From assembly GCF_023278185.1 (NCBI RefSeq), contig NZ_CP066357.1, forward strand, positions 338,732-402,731: 64,000 nucleotides of DNA, in the 5' to 3' direction. This DNA is from Bradyrhizobium elkanii USDA 76. GTDB lineage: Bacteria; Pseudomonadota; Alphaproteobacteria; Rhizobiales; Xanthobacteraceae. This document shows positions 18,100 through 28,040 of the stretch, piece by piece (positions within the stretch are counted from its first letter, which is position 1; each line of letters starts with the position of its first letter). Under the pieces are notes generated by a model. That model did not search any database. It was not told the DNA's origin and was given only the letters and a program-made list of their open reading frames with translations. The position numbers and the translations under genes are program-made.

Positions 18100-18535
18100 C
18101 GACCGCCTCTGAGCACCGACAGCACCGTGCAAAGCGTCGCAGCATCCACTTCTCCCTCGACGCGAATGCGCGCCCCACTCACCTCGATCTCGACCACCCC
18201 ACAGGCCCTGGTCGGCGGCGCGGTCACCTTCAAGGGCCTCGCTTGCGCCGAGGCTGAGAGAGCTGGCCGCTCTCGGCGCCAATCTGGATCGGCACGAAGC
18301 TCGGCGCCTTGCCGGCCATTGCCGTAATCTGGCGTCGCCACACCGTGAGCAGCCCGCGGGAAACGCCGTTGCGCCGCGCTACCTCGGAGATGTTCGTGCC
18401 TTCCTCAAAACTCTCCGCCACGATCCGGGCCTTCTCCTCGCCCGTCCATCGTCGCCGCCGGCGCTCCCGGGTGATCACCTCGACACGACGATAGGAGTCA
18501 CCTTCCTGCCTGGCATCAAGCATGGCATTTACCAT
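18096..18535 (-). pseudogene. Older IS66 tnpA, frameshifted
   Basis: The N-terminal part RRRRRWTGEEKARIVAESFE and EVARRNGVSRGLLTVWRRQI is a clear TnpA helix-turn-helix. After PSFVPIQIGAES the frame changes, and the conserved end VVEIEVSGARIRVEGEVDAA is read one base off. One indel near 18260 explains it. Confidence 0.85.
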
Positions 18536-18604
18536 CGATCCACCTCCTCCAATCAGCTCATGCCAGGCTCTATCGCGCGCAACCCCACAGAGGGCTAGGT
18601 GGGG

Positions 18605-18795
18605 GCCTCATGCCGGTTACGGCCTTGCGGATCGAGACTTGCCATTCGCCACGGACTTCGTCGACCAGCTTGCGCTTCCGGCCGGGCTTCATAGCTTTCG
18701 GCAGCGCGCATCGGCCAGCGGCCGCCGGATCGCCTTCTCGAGCCCGTCGATCCGCTTCTGCGCCGCCATGAAGGCCCTTGGGGTCCGTCACGACG
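18605..18795 (-). pseudogene. IS3-family scrap (orfA end / orfB start)
   Basis: The minus strand has KAMKPGRKRKLVDEVRGEWQ then VSIRKA, matching the first residues of IS3 orfB proteins (RRxLVDxVRxxWxVSIRRACR). A preceding coiled-coil stretch AAQKRIDGLEKAIRR is read in another frame. Between this and the VOC gene (18796-19099) I see no further recognisable gene. Confidence 0.5.
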
Positions 18796-19099
18796 AAGCG
18801 GGACGTGGTCGGCACCACCAACTTCTCCTGCGCCTGGCGATGACGGACCAATTCAACAACTCGGCAACGAACAGTTTAAGCGCGAGCTTCAAGCGCTGAT
18901 CGCCAAATCCATCACGCCCGCGAGTTCCTTCGCGGACTGTTGCGCCATCACCGATGAATTGACCGAGGAGGAGCACGGCTCGCCGAGAAGACCGAAAAGT
19001 TTCCGGATGAGGAGGTCAACGCCTCGGTGACCGGCCCGGCACCGGACCCTATAAAGGGTAAATGATCACCGACGACCTACGAGATGTGCCAGCAAGCAC

Positions 19100-19624
19100 T
19101 CAGTCGACGATTTCAAGTTGGTGCCCCCAAGGATCAAGAACATAGAGATTGGTCTTTCCAGCCAGCGGGCCCGCATCGATGTAAATTGCGTCGAGGACAG
19201 TGCAGCCGTGAGCGGCCAAATAGCTAGCCGCCTTACCGACATCATCCACCCGAAGGCCAAGGTGGTGTCCGCCACGATCGCAGTTCCGGGGCAAGTCAAA
19301 CCGGCGCTGTTCAGGCTTGTCGTATTGAACAAGTTGAAATTTCAGATTCGGCGTGAGTTTCAACATAGCGAACTTCAACCTGGCCTCCGCCACGTTGACG
19401 TGAGATTCCATCCAGTCTCGACCGTCCGTTCCGCGAGGTAGGTCGGCGGCATCCAGCGGTCCCAAGCGAAAGAGCTCGGTGGCGCCGAAGACATCGCAGT
19501 AGAAAGAAATGGCGGCATCAAGATCCGGCACCGTCCAAGAAACATGGTCTGCTTCAAGGAAATTTGGCTTTTCCATAGCTGCACCATCCAGTTGACACGG
19601 CGCCTCCATCGCATTTTGAGACAT
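19100..19624 (-). CDS. VOC-superfamily (glyoxalase/dioxygenase-fold) protein
   Basis: A metal-binding beta-alpha-beta fold protein of about 174 residues with one VOC unit. It starts FLEADHVSWTVPDLDAAISF (metal His in DHVSW), has DRGGHHLGLRVDDVGKAASY in the middle (second metal His), and ends TNLYVLDPWGHQLEIV (Glu ligand). Members include glyoxalases, ring-cleavage dioxygenases and resistance proteins; the substrate cannot be told from sequence. The start could be 19624 (MSQNAMEAP) or 19576 (MEKPNF); both have weak ribosome sites. It lies on the same strand as the monooxygenase at 20700-22340 but is separated from it by a recombinase remnant. Confidence 0.8.
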   Translation of the reverse strand: MSQNAMEAPCQLDGAAMEKPNFLEADHVSWTVPDLDAAISFYCDVFGATELFRLGPLDAADLPRGTDGRDWMESHVNVAEARLKFAMLKLTPNLKFQLVQYDKPEQRRFDLPRNCDRGGHHLGLRVDDVGKAASYLAAHGCTVLDAIYIDAGPLAGKTNLYVLDPWGHQLEIVD

Positions 19625-19779
19625 GCCGCGCTTGCGAAAAATGAGATCCACCTCGCTTCATCACAGCTTCAGACTGCATCGCAAACTGCGATCGGCTTCT
19701 ACGACCGCGCATCAGAACACCATTTGTCTATGTTGTTGAAGAGAAGAGACTTTGCTGATTGGGATGCAATCCTGGGGGT

Positions 19780-20030
19780 ATTTTGGGGTTCTGCCGCGCC
19801 AGTGCCACCTTGCGGCGGATCTTCGCACCTGCCCCATGGACGCCGTAACCCGTCGCGGCTATTCTACCATAAACGTAGGCTCCGCCGTAGACCGAATTCT
19901 CGACCATCCTATGGAGGGTCGCGTAGCTGGGCCGCCGCCAGGCTGTGTCGCCGTTCAGCTGCTACACCCGGTAGGTCGAGGCAGTGTTCATGGAACCACA
20001 GCAGCGCCTGCCGCGCGTTCGATCATCCCC
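19780..20030 (-). pseudogene. Serine recombinase remnant (recombinase domain)
   Basis: The minus strand encodes RQALLWFHEHCLDLPGV and, after a stop, GDTAWRRPSYATLHRMVENS then VYGGAYVYGRIAATGYGVHG. This is the hallmark of the large serine recombinase domain (..NPVYAGAYVYGR..). Neither the N-terminal catalytic domain nor the zinc-ribbon part is present, and there is at least one stop and one frame change. Confidence 0.65.
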
Positions 20031-20699
20031 GATGGGATCTCCAGAAGACGCTCCGTCTCTGATCCATCCAGCGTGCAGCAGAGAACATCGCCGTCCGCCT
20101 TGTCGATCACAGCATGGACGAAAACCTCCCGGCTTGCCTTAAGGGCGAGGCCAGTACAGAACCTCACGGTAAATGGTCCCGTGGGCGTTCTCAAGCCTTG
20201 TTGTACAACGATTGTCGCCTTCATCAGGCACCCGGCTATCGCGCGCCGATGGCGGCGAACAGATGCAGGTCGCGAACGTTGTGGACATGATGGACAACGC
20301 CGGCGCGTTGACCATCATGTCCACAGCAACAGCAGCAGACAGAGTCTCTGGCAGCGTGATAGAAAGGGAACAGGAGCGGTCAGTTTCCAACTAACAAACC
20401 GGTTCAAGCGGTCCCGCTCCGCGGGTCCATTTCAGAGTCCTGACAGCATTCACCCCGGAGAAATCCGCGAGCTACCTCGACAATTCAGGCTATCGAACCT
20501 AATTCTATGACGCCACCGGACGGGATGCGCATTTTGTAATGCGGGAATGAAGCGTTGGCAGCAACTTACCATATGTCCGATTGTGCGACAAGTTCTTGTT
20601 CACCGCGCAAGGGTCTTGGATCGCGTCTTGGTGCAAACCTGCCGGCGTCACTGAGATCGCATGATGGGCTCGTCCACGAGTCTCCGCGACTTGAAACTC
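20031..20699. other. Intergenic stretch with one strong palindrome
   Basis: No credible gene is seen on either strand. The only structure is the near-perfect inverted repeat at 20280-20325. Short open frames here lack ribosome sites and known motifs. Confidence 0.5.
20280..20325. repeat. 21-bp inverted repeat with 4-nt spacer
   Basis: TGTGGACATGATGGACAACGC (one base over a 20-nt core, at 20280-20300) pairs with 20305-20325 with a single mismatch around CGGC. It has no U-tract, so it is not an obvious terminator. It could be a protein-binding palindrome, an end-to-end junction of a lost IS, or part of a lost recombinase system. Confidence 0.75.
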
Positions 20700-22340
20700 C
20701 TAGTGCGCGGTAAAGCCCGGATAGCCACTTGCGGCGACTTCGTCGCACTTTTGCCGATAGTTGCCTGCGCCCCCGGTGTAGGCGAGTACTCGGCGCGGTT
20801 TGCCTTCAACGTTCGACCCCAAGTACCAGGAATTCGTCTTGGCGATCAGCATTGCGTTGGCGAGCTCGTCGTGATGCGCCACCCATTGATCTTCCAACTC
20901 TTCGGAGGGTTCGATTACCTTCAAATTGTTGTCCCGGAGATAGCTAATGCATCCAGTTATCCACTCGACCTGCTGCTGCAAGCAGGTTGTCGCGTTGCAA
21001 AGCGCGGCCACCGGGGCAAGCGGCACTGCGGTCGTGAAGAGATTGGGATAGCCGTGCACCTGCAACCCCATGGTGGTCCGGATGTCTCGGCCCCAATCCT
21101 CCTTCAGGGATCGTCCATCGCGGCCGCGGATGTCGATGCGGGTCAAAGCGCCCGTTGCTGCATCGAAGCCCGTTGCCAAGATGATGACGTCGAGCGGGTG
21201 AACTGTGCCGTCCACCGTCTGGATCCCTTCGGTCGTGATGCGCTCGATAGGGTTGGTCTTGACGCTGACAACTTCCACATTGACTCGATGGAACGCCTCG
21301 AGGAAATTCTGCTCCAAGGGCACCCGATGAGTGCCGAATCCGTAATCGCTCGGGATCAGCAGGTCATAAAGTTTTGGATCTCTGAGCCGCTCGCGCATTT
21401 TCGCGCGCACGAATTCGGAGATCTCCGCGTTCACCGCCTCATCGAAGAACAGCTCGGCGAAGGACGATATCCACAACTTCACGGAACCGTCGTTCCAGCA
21501 GTCTTCAATCACCCTGCGGCGTTGTTGCGGTGGCAGACCGGCCCAGGCGTACTCGACGTCATGTTCGAAGCCCGTGAACGTGTGCGGCAGTCGCTCGGTA
21601 AGGGTTTTGAACTTTGACTTGTAGGCCTCGACGTCCCCGGCAGTGTACTTGGAATTCTTCATAGGTATGATGTATTGCGGCGTGCGGACGAATACTTTGA
21701 GATGGCCAACCTTTTCCGCGATCGTCTGGATCACCTGGATCCCCGTTGGTCCGTTACCAACCACGCCGACGAGCTTCTCATCAAGATCGACCGGTTGCTG
21801 CGGCCATCGCGCCGTATGAAACACCTGCCCCTTGAACGCCTCCTGCCCCGGAAAGGACACATGGGGTGCCGAAAGCACACCGCAACAGGTGACGACAAAC
21901 TGGGTATCGATCACATTACCTTTGTCGGTCACGACCACCCATCGCTCCGTCGCTTCATTAAAATGCGCGCTCTGGACCGTCGTGCCGAACTGAATGTCCT
22001 TGCGCAGGTCAAGCTGATCCGCCACGTAATTCAGCCAGCGTTCGATTTCGGGCTGGCTCGGAAATCTTTCGCTCCAGCTCCATCGTTTGTAGAGGTCTTC
22101 GGAGAAAAGGTACTGGTACTGGTAGCCTTCTGAATCGACCCGCGCACCAGGATAACGGTTCCAATACCAAGTGCCGCCGACACCCGAGGCAGCGTCGATC
22201 GCCCTGACGTTCAGCCCGAGCTCTCGTAGCCGGTACAGCTGGTAAAGACCGGCGATGCCTGCTCCGACGACCAGGGCATCGAATTTCGTTGTCGCACGCC
22301 CGCCACTACGACAATTGTCCTTGTTCGGCGTCTTGGTCAT
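20700..22340 (-). CDS. Baeyer-Villiger-type flavin monooxygenase
   Basis: A class B flavoprotein monooxygenase of 546 residues. Near residue 22 is the FAD-binding FDALVVGAGIAGLYQLYRLR. It is followed by GVGGTWYWNRYPGARVDSEG, the Baeyer-Villiger fingerprint FKGQVFHTARWP (FxGxxxHxxxWP), and the NADPH-binding VGVVGNGPTGIQVIQTIAEK. DVIILATGFDAATGALTRID and the C-terminal NSWYLGSNVEGKPRRVLAYT follow. It would insert oxygen next to a ketone carbonyl using NADPH, like the cyclohexanone and phenylacetone monooxygenases; the substrate is not predictable. The start is firm: GGGAGGAGAA immediately precedes ATG. It is intact and apparently monocistronic. Confidence 0.93.
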   Translation of the reverse strand: MTKTPNKDNCRSGGRATTKFDALVVGAGIAGLYQLYRLRELGLNVRAIDAASGVGGTWYWNRYPGARVDSEGYQYQYLFSEDLYKRWSWSERFPSQPEIERWLNYVADQLDLRKDIQFGTTVQSAHFNEATERWVVVTDKGNVIDTQFVVTCCGVLSAPHVSFPGQEAFKGQVFHTARWPQQPVDLDEKLVGVVGNGPTGIQVIQTIAEKVGHLKVFVRTPQYIIPMKNSKYTAGDVEAYKSKFKTLTERLPHTFTGFEHDVEYAWAGLPPQQRRRVIEDCWNDGSVKLWISSFAELFFDEAVNAEISEFVRAKMRERLRDPKLYDLLIPSDYGFGTHRVPLEQNFLEAFHRVNVEVVSVKTNPIERITTEGIQTVDGTVHPLDVIILATGFDAATGALTRIDIRGRDGRSLKEDWGRDIRTTMGLQVHGYPNLFTTAVPLAPVAALCNATTCLQQQVEWITGCISYLRDNNLKVIEPSEELEDQWVAHHDELANAMLIAKTNSWYLGSNVEGKPRRVLAYTGGAGNYRQKCDEVAASGYPGFTAH

Positions 22341-22454
22341 TTCTCCTCCCTTCTGTTTTTGACGACCTGCGAGGAGAACAGCAAGTATCGTACCAATGAG
22401 GGGAGGGGGCGCAAGAAGTCCGCAGTCCTAAGCGAGATGAAGCCGCCAAAGAAT

Positions 22455-22560
22455 GGCTGTGAGCAGCGCCCCACGCGGTACTCTGACGTGTTCGGTGATC
22501 CCGTCGTCGCCACTGCGATCCTCGACCGGCTCCTGCACCACAGCCACATGCTGACGGTGA
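22455..22560 (+). pseudogene. IS21 istB C-terminal scrap fused to an IS110 gene
   Basis: VFGDPVVATAILDRLLHHSH then MLTVK is the C-terminal signature of IstB helper ATPases ([19 protein letters not shown] in the copy near 63800). The frame stays open across the junction into an IS110 transposase. Confidence 0.75.
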
Positions 22561-23352
22561 AGCCCTGTGTCAATTCGAATAAGAACGACGTGATCGACGC
22601 GGCTGCGATCGCCGAGGCCGTCACGCGGCCGACCATGCGCTTTGTTGAGATCAAGACGGAGACGCAGGCGGAGCTGCAAGCGCTTCACCGTATCCGCGAC
22701 CGCATGGTAACCGGGCGAACCCGACTGATCTGCCAGATGCGGGCGCTGTGTATCGAGTTCGGCGTCGCAATCCATCAGGGTGTGGGTAAGTTCAAGGCCG
22801 ACATGCCGCGAGTACTAGCCAGCGAGGAAAACGACCTGACGCCGATGATGCGCCGGCTGCTGGGAGATCTGTTCGGCGACCTGTGCCATCTCGAAGAGCG
22901 GATCACCGAAGTCACCCGTGAGATCGAAGCAAATGCCGCAGAGGACGAGCGATCTCGACGGCTGATGACAATACCCGGCATCGGCCCGCTCATAGCCACC
23001 GCAATCCTGGCTTCGGCTGGAGACGGTCGGCAGTTCCGCACCGCACGTGATATGGCTGCTTGGCTGGGCCTCGTCCCAAGACAGCACTCGACTGGCGGAA
23101 AGACGACGCTGCTGGGAATCAGCCGCCGAGGGAACCACTACTTGCGGCGCGTGCTCATCCACGGCGCACGATCCTGTGTCATCCACCTTGATCGAAGCCG
23201 AGACCGGCTCGGCGCCTGGATCGACACCTTGCAGAAGCGCATGCACATCAACAAAGTCACGGTGGCATTGGCGGCAAAGGTCGCGCGTCGCATGGGTGAT
23301 TCTCAATCGGCCGGGAGCAACCTACGAACGCCGTGACCCCACGGTGGCATAG
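22561..23352 (+). pseudogene. IS110 transposase lacking its N-terminus and frameshifted at its end
   Basis: From NSNKNDVIDAAAIAEAVTRP onward this is an IS110 transposase: FVEIKTETQAELQALHRIRD, then MTIPGIGPLIATAILASAGD and MAAWLGLVPRQHSTGGKTTL. The first catalytic residue (GLDxxK region) and the second are missing because istB sequence replaces the N-terminus. At the end an indel after ALAAKVAR shifts the frame; the true tail VAWVILNRPGATYERR reads in the next frame to 23352. Confidence 0.82.
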
Positions 23353-23561
23353 AGTTCCTGGCCGGCAGACTGCGAGGCTTGAGGAAGCGATGACGAGAAC
23401 GTTGATCGGCGCACTGTAAGCCTTCCTGCCGAAAGCGTGCTCCAGCACGACGAAGCTATCCAGGAACAGCGCGCGCGTATCTCATCTTGGCTGCAACCGC
23501 AGCTCGCTCGCGAGAGGCCGAATACATTTAAGCAGACTATGCTCGTTACGAGACCGAAAAG

Positions 23562-23860
23562 CCTTGCACGGACGGAGTGGACCATACATTTCGGCGGATC
23601 ACGTCCTGCAGCATCTCCTTGTCGAGCGGCAGATCCGCCACCAGCTTCTTCAGCTTGCTGTTCTCTTCCTCGAGCTGCTTCAACCGTCGCATCTCGGTCG
23701 GCAGCAATCCGTCGTACTTCTTCTTCCAGTTGAAATAGGTCCGCCCTGGCTGATCCCGGCCTTGCGGCAGATCTCCGCCACCGCAACGCCATCGTTGCCC
23801 TGCTTCAGGATGAACGCCTTCTGGGCGTCCGAAAAACTTCGAGGCCTTCATCGTCTTCAC
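23562..23860 (-). pseudogene. IS3-family orfA with frameshifts
   Basis: It starts MKASKF and should read SDAQKAFILKQGNDGVAVAE, but that part is out of frame. It recovers as TYFNWKKKYDGLLPTEMRRL then KQLEEENSKLKKLVADLPLD and KEMLQDVIRRN, the IS3 leucine zipper. The matching orfB is absent; 23353-23561 shows no other gene. Confidence 0.78.
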
Positions 23861-24017
23861 TCCTCCCAGCCGAGGGAATCGATGCGAAAACTCTAGCCAA
23901 AAATGGTCCAGTTTGCCGGCCTCAGATCATCACGCGCACAGGTCTTGAACCTCGTCAAGTTCTCAGCCTATCTAATGACCATTATGGACAAGTACCCCAC
24001 GGCGTTGGCGCCAGAGT

Positions 24018-24330
24018 TTGAGCCGAGTGGTGCGGTCAAAACACCATTCGATGAATGGTGGGCTCGGGGTTCAATCATCATTTCCTAATGTGCCGGAGGA
24101 AGTCGCGCGCGAGTGGCTGCATCGGCATTGGAAGTATTCGCCGCATGGGTACCTGGTATCGCGGAATTACAGCTTCGAGCTGAAGCGCTGGCCAGACCTG
24201 GATGTTGTGGAGCGATTTCAAAGCCAACAATGCCGGCGCGTTCCGTAAAGGTGAAGAGCTGATCGATCTCCAGCCTGGCTGGATGCCCTGGGTACCAAAG
24301 TACATGTTGGCAAGACAACGACACGCAAGT
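24018..24330 (+). pseudogene. Unrecognised protein remnant, frameshifted
   Basis: VPEEVAREWLHRHWKYSPHG then YLVSRNYSFELKRWPDLDV reads in one frame, and WSDFKANNAGAFRKGEELID then LQPGWMPWVPKYMLARQ follows in the next, so one indel near 24215 splits a plausible coding sequence. The W/H-rich composition recalls hypothetical proteins common on rhizobial islands. I cannot assign a function. Confidence 0.35.
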
Positions 24331-24533
24331 CCGAAAGTAGACAAAGCCGTCACAACTACGCTGCAGATTGCAGGAGTTTTGTTTTGGCACAAAGAACGCA
24401 GTTCTTCGGGCATAGCCCAGGCCGCCCTCTCTTGGGTATGGTTACCATCGCAAGTTGAAGCTTTGGTTGGCCAGCGGAGTTAGCGGCGCGTGACTTGAGG
24501 CGCGGGACGGCGTCCGCCCGGCCGACACCGACG

Positions 24534-25084
24534 GGCGTTAGGTCACCACGCGTATCGCGGCATTTCCCCCGGGCTCCTGGTTCGATCACATCGAGCCGAA
24601 TGAACATGAAGGGAACACGGACGACGAGAAGGCGCGAAGGCTTCGGAAAGTGAACGCAGAGAACGACTTCGCGGCGCGGCTCATTGATGCCGGGCGCCTT
24701 GCAACGATAGCCCGCACATGCGGCCTTAGAGATGACGTCTCCCACTACGTTAACAAAGCACTCAAGGAGCTTTGGCAAACCCAGTCTCCTGAAGAGGCAA
24801 GAAAGATCGCCGAGCGCTGGGTCTTTTGGGACGCGGAGGGGAAGCCGTGGCCGTGCATGCCCCCGTTGGATAACGTGGTCCAGTTCCATCGCGCCGGCCC
24901 AACACAGATATCGATGGCGAGCCAGCCGGCAACACCATTGCAGGCAATCTGGGATTGGTTCGAACGACAGGATGAAGAGGCGCGAACTGAGATTCCGGCA
25001 TGGCGGCGCTTCTGGTGTTCAAAGGTCATGATCTTCTCGACTTTGGCAGCCGAGCGTGGTGGGAATATCTTCGGCAGTGGCTGA
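24534..25084 (+). CDS. Hypothetical protein, possibly a remnant
   Basis: An open stretch with coding-like composition includes RKVNAENDFAARLIDAGRLA, CGLRDDVSHYVNKALKELWQ and RWVFWDAEGKPWPCMPPLDN, and ends ...AERGGNIFGSG. An overlapping frame from about 25000 (FKGHDLLDFGSRAWWEYLRQ) also looks coding, so the gene is probably frameshifted near 25020. No ribosome site fixes a start. The function is unknown. Confidence 0.3.
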
Positions 25085-25544
25085 GCGAGACGAAATTATC
25101 AAACCAGACGATCATTGGCCGCGCATTGACGTTCCGGAGCTGTTTTGAGTATTTCGCGGAGTGCAGGTTCACTGAATCGGGGTGGGCCCGGTCCGAAAAG
25201 GTCGCCTTAGCGTTGTTGAAGATGCCAAGAATGCGCCCGATTCCGATGCCGCGCGCCTCGCACCGATTGCGCAGAAAATGCTTGATACGTTGCCCGCGCG
25301 TAAAAGCCGATGGATCAGCGTGCGCAAGTCCTGGAGGGAACTGGTTAGTGCAAGCCTCACACCCCGGGCTTTGAGGGTTTGGAGCGCCTCGCAGATGGAG
25401 AGAGTTCAGGGGCATTGGTCCAATCGAGAAGTGTGGCGTGTCACCAAACCAATGCGCCACCAATGGGTACAAGAAGCCTTATCCAGATGTCTCGCTAATC
25501 TAGGGGAGTTTGACCTTCCTCCCGCTACGCCGTACGAAAGAGCA
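25085..25544. other. Low-confidence coding remnants
   Basis: Overlapping open frames such as KMLDTLPARKSRWISVRKSW and QMERVQGHWSNREVWRVTKP are present on the plus strand, without a start signal or known motif. They probably continue the damaged gene that ends at 25084. Nothing else is evident. Confidence 0.25.
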
Positions 25545-26027
25545 TAGGCTCAATGAGGCATTCAAAGGTCGGCTGCGAGAGATTTACCGGACGCTTGATC
25601 CGGTGGCATTGCTGGCACAGATGCGGGACGCTCAGAATGAGCTGGGTAAGGCGTCGATCAACGGGCTGGAAAGCCAGCGATGACTGTCGCGCAGGGGCAC
25701 AGCGACTTGGCGGCCTTTGCCCGAGAGCTCGGCGATGGTTGGAAACAGGGTGAGCAGCGGGGCATTCATCGGCGTCGCTATGTGCGGCGCAAGCCTGTGC
25801 CACGTCGGCCATCGATGCTCGACCCCTACATTCCCACCATCGAGGAATGGCTCGCCGCGGCTCCGCACTTGTCCGCGGTCGATCTTCTCTCCCGGCTGGA
25901 AGCGCATGCGCCCGGCCGGTTCAGCGGCCATCAGCGGGCGATTGGTGAAGAATTGGCGATAAAAGGCCGCTCGACAGCTCATCAGCAGCACAGAGATCAC
26001 ACTATCGGTCCAAGCTTCGTGCCTTAG
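25545..26027 (+). pseudogene. Transposase remnants (unassigned IS)
   Basis: Two pieces are readable. EAFKGRLREIYRTLDPVALL then AQMRDAQNELGK ends at a stop near 25683 and looks like an integrase-type transposase C-terminus. RRKPVPRRPSMLDPYIPTIE then EWLAAAPHLSAVDLLSRLEA looks like the N-terminal DNA-binding region of a related transposase. Neither is complete. The sequence from 26028 to 26292 shows nothing recognisable. Confidence 0.45.
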
Positions 26028-26292
26028 TATTTAATCCTGACAGGTTCTTTCGCCGAAGCACCGCAAGCCGCTCGCTCGCTACGGCGCTCTGGAGGGCGCG
26101 CTTCGCGAGCGGCTTGCTCCGACTCGCGGCAGCCGATCCAGGACACCAGGGTGCGCTTCGGTAGCATTATCATCTGAGGCAATATGAGGGGGCAGTTCCG
26201 GATGGCGTTTGACACCAAATAGGCGGAACGAACCCAATCTGCTCGGCGCTCCACTTCCATCCTGTTCGCCGCGCGGCAGATTAAGACCGCGC

Positions 26293-26754
26293 TCAAGTTC
26301 CTTTCGCGGGTACATCTGGGATGTATCCGAGCTGCTGCGTGAGAGCGGCCAGGGCCTGGCGAGCTTCCTCCAGCGTCGCTGTCGCCTTGTTAAAGAGCTG
26401 CCGCGCTTCATTTGATTGAGTGACCGCTCTTGCACCGGCACCAAAGAGCTTTTTCCTGATTGATGGAGGTCGATCCTCGAGTACTGCCCGCTTCAGGTCT
26501 GCGAGGGTGCTCATGAGCGCTCGATGTGCGCGCGCTTGCGCCTTTTCAGAGTCCGCGGCAGCGGCTAGCGCGTCACGATAACGCCGTACCGCCTCGACGG
26601 TCCGCTCTTCAAGATGAGAATCGTCGCTCAATGGCTCGTTCTCGCTACTTGCACGGTCGAAGCCACAGGCGTCATGCTCGTTGGATGACAAATCGCTCTC
26701 AACCTCTCTGAGAGTACAACCTGACGCCACGTGCGCTTCAAGCGTCTTGAACAA
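26293..26754 (-). CDS. Hypothetical helical protein, 153 aa
   Basis: An Ala/Glu-rich, probably coiled-coil protein: DALAAAADSEKAQARAHRAL, STLADLKRAVLEDRPPSIRK, NEARQLFNKATATLEEARQA and a short end GYIPDVPAKGT. The frame opens with TTG at 26754 after a weak GAAAG; no better start is present upstream, so the 5' end may have been lost to the adjacent IS66 remnant. No signal peptide or known domain was recognised. Confidence 0.4.
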   Translation of the reverse strand: MFKTLEAHVASGCTLREVESDLSSNEHDACGFDRASSENEPLSDDSHLEERTVEAVRRYRDALAAAADSEKAQARAHRALMSTLADLKRAVLEDRPPSIRKKLFGAGARAVTQSNEARQLFNKATATLEEARQALAALTQQLGYIPDVPAKGT

Positions 26755-26799
26755 TCATTACTTTCGCCGCCGCTTCATCAGATTGCGCATCGGCGGTAG

Positions 26800-27950
26800 T
26801 TGCTAAGTATCCGTCCGGTGAGGACGTCAGTCAGATAGGCCTGCGGCTCGACGCCGCACAGCTTGCAGGTCTCGATCAGCCAAGCGACTCAGGCCCAGTT
26901 CTCCGCGCCCTCATCATGCCACGTGAACAGCGCATTCTTGCGGTTAAGGATAAGAGGACGGATGCTTCGCTCGACAACATTGGTGTCCAGCTCGATACGG
27001 CCGTCGTCGAGGAAGCGCGTCAGGCCAACCCAGTGGTTCAAGGCGTAACGGATGTGCTCGGCGATTGTCGCTTTGCCCGAGACGCGGGTGAGTTGCTGCT
27101 CGAACCAGGCCTTGAGCGCCAGCACCAGCGGCTTGCTGAGCTCCTGGCGGACGGCACGGCGCTCATCGGCGCTGCGGCCCCTGATCGACTTCTCGACGGC
27201 ATAGAGAGCGGCGATACGCTCGAGTGCTTCACTCGCGATCGGGCAGGCCGTCCTGGCGCCGCCGCAGATGAGCCCAGCAGAAGGCGAGCGTGATCGCCGC
27301 GTCAGGCCCGGTGTCGGCGACGGTCTTGTAGACGATATAGCCGTCGCATTGCACGATGCCGCGATAACTGTCGAGCAGCTTGAAGGCGTGGACGGCGCCG
27401 CGACCGGGCGCGTAAGTGTAGGCCACCGCCGGCGGGTCGGCCCCGCCCCACGGCCGATCGTCGCGCGCGATCGCCCAGAAGAAGCCCTTCTTGGTGCGGC
27501 CGCGGCCGGGGTCGAGCACCGGCGCTGTTGTCTCGTCGACCGCGATCTTGCTCGCGGTCAGAATGATCTGCGCAGCCTGAGCCAGAGCGGACGAAGCTCC
27601 ACGGCCGCATGGCCGCCCCAGAACGCCAGGACCGAGCGCTTGATGTCAATACCTTGCGCCAGCAGCACCTGAACCTGCCGGCACAGCGGCAGGTGCCAAG
27701 CATATTTGGCGACCGGCACATGGGCGACCATCGCCTCAGTTGGCAACCCGCCCTTGATCAGCCGCTCCGGTGCCGGCGCCTGAACCACGCCATCCGTGCA
27801 GGCCCGGCAGCCATATTTGGGGCGATGGGTGACGATCACGCGGAATTGCGCCGAGACGACATCGGGCCGCCGTGAGGTCTCCTCACCGATCACATGCCGA
27901 GGCGCGCGGCAGCACGGACAGCGGGTCATTTCTCGGTCTCGTGCCGTTGG
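26800..27950 (-). pseudogene. Degenerate IS66 tnpC
   Basis: Pieces of TnpC in several frames: zinc-site region with CPCCRAPRHVIGEETSRRPD, YGCRACTDGVVQAPAPERLI, KYAWHLPLCRQVQVLLAQGI, then LDPGRGRTKKGFFWAIARDD, IVQCDGYIVYKT, FCWAHLRRR, and finally IELDTNVVERSIRPLILNRK. A TGA in place of a sense codon follows GAENWA (26889). At least three frame changes separate the parts. tnpA and tnpB are not found next to it. Confidence 0.8.
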
Positions 27951-27969
27951 AGCATTCGAGCGGCGCCAC

Positions 27970-28040
27970 CATCCGACGGTATCACCAAGGGCGGCAATGC
28001 TCTGGCGAGGCGCGCTCTGATCGAGGGGACGTTGATCTGA
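27970..28040 (+). pseudogene. IS110 C-terminal scrap
   Basis: GITKGGNALARRALIEG matches the conserved G.ITKxGNxxARRxLVE motif of IS110-family transposases. It is flanked by unrelated sequence. From 28041 to 28608 I see no gene; an open frame at 28305-28712 has no supporting motif. Confidence 0.45.

Noticed and set aside
20661..21617. A 318-codon plus-strand open frame
   Set aside because: It lies wholly antisense to the Baeyer-Villiger monooxygenase, whose motifs are unmistakable.
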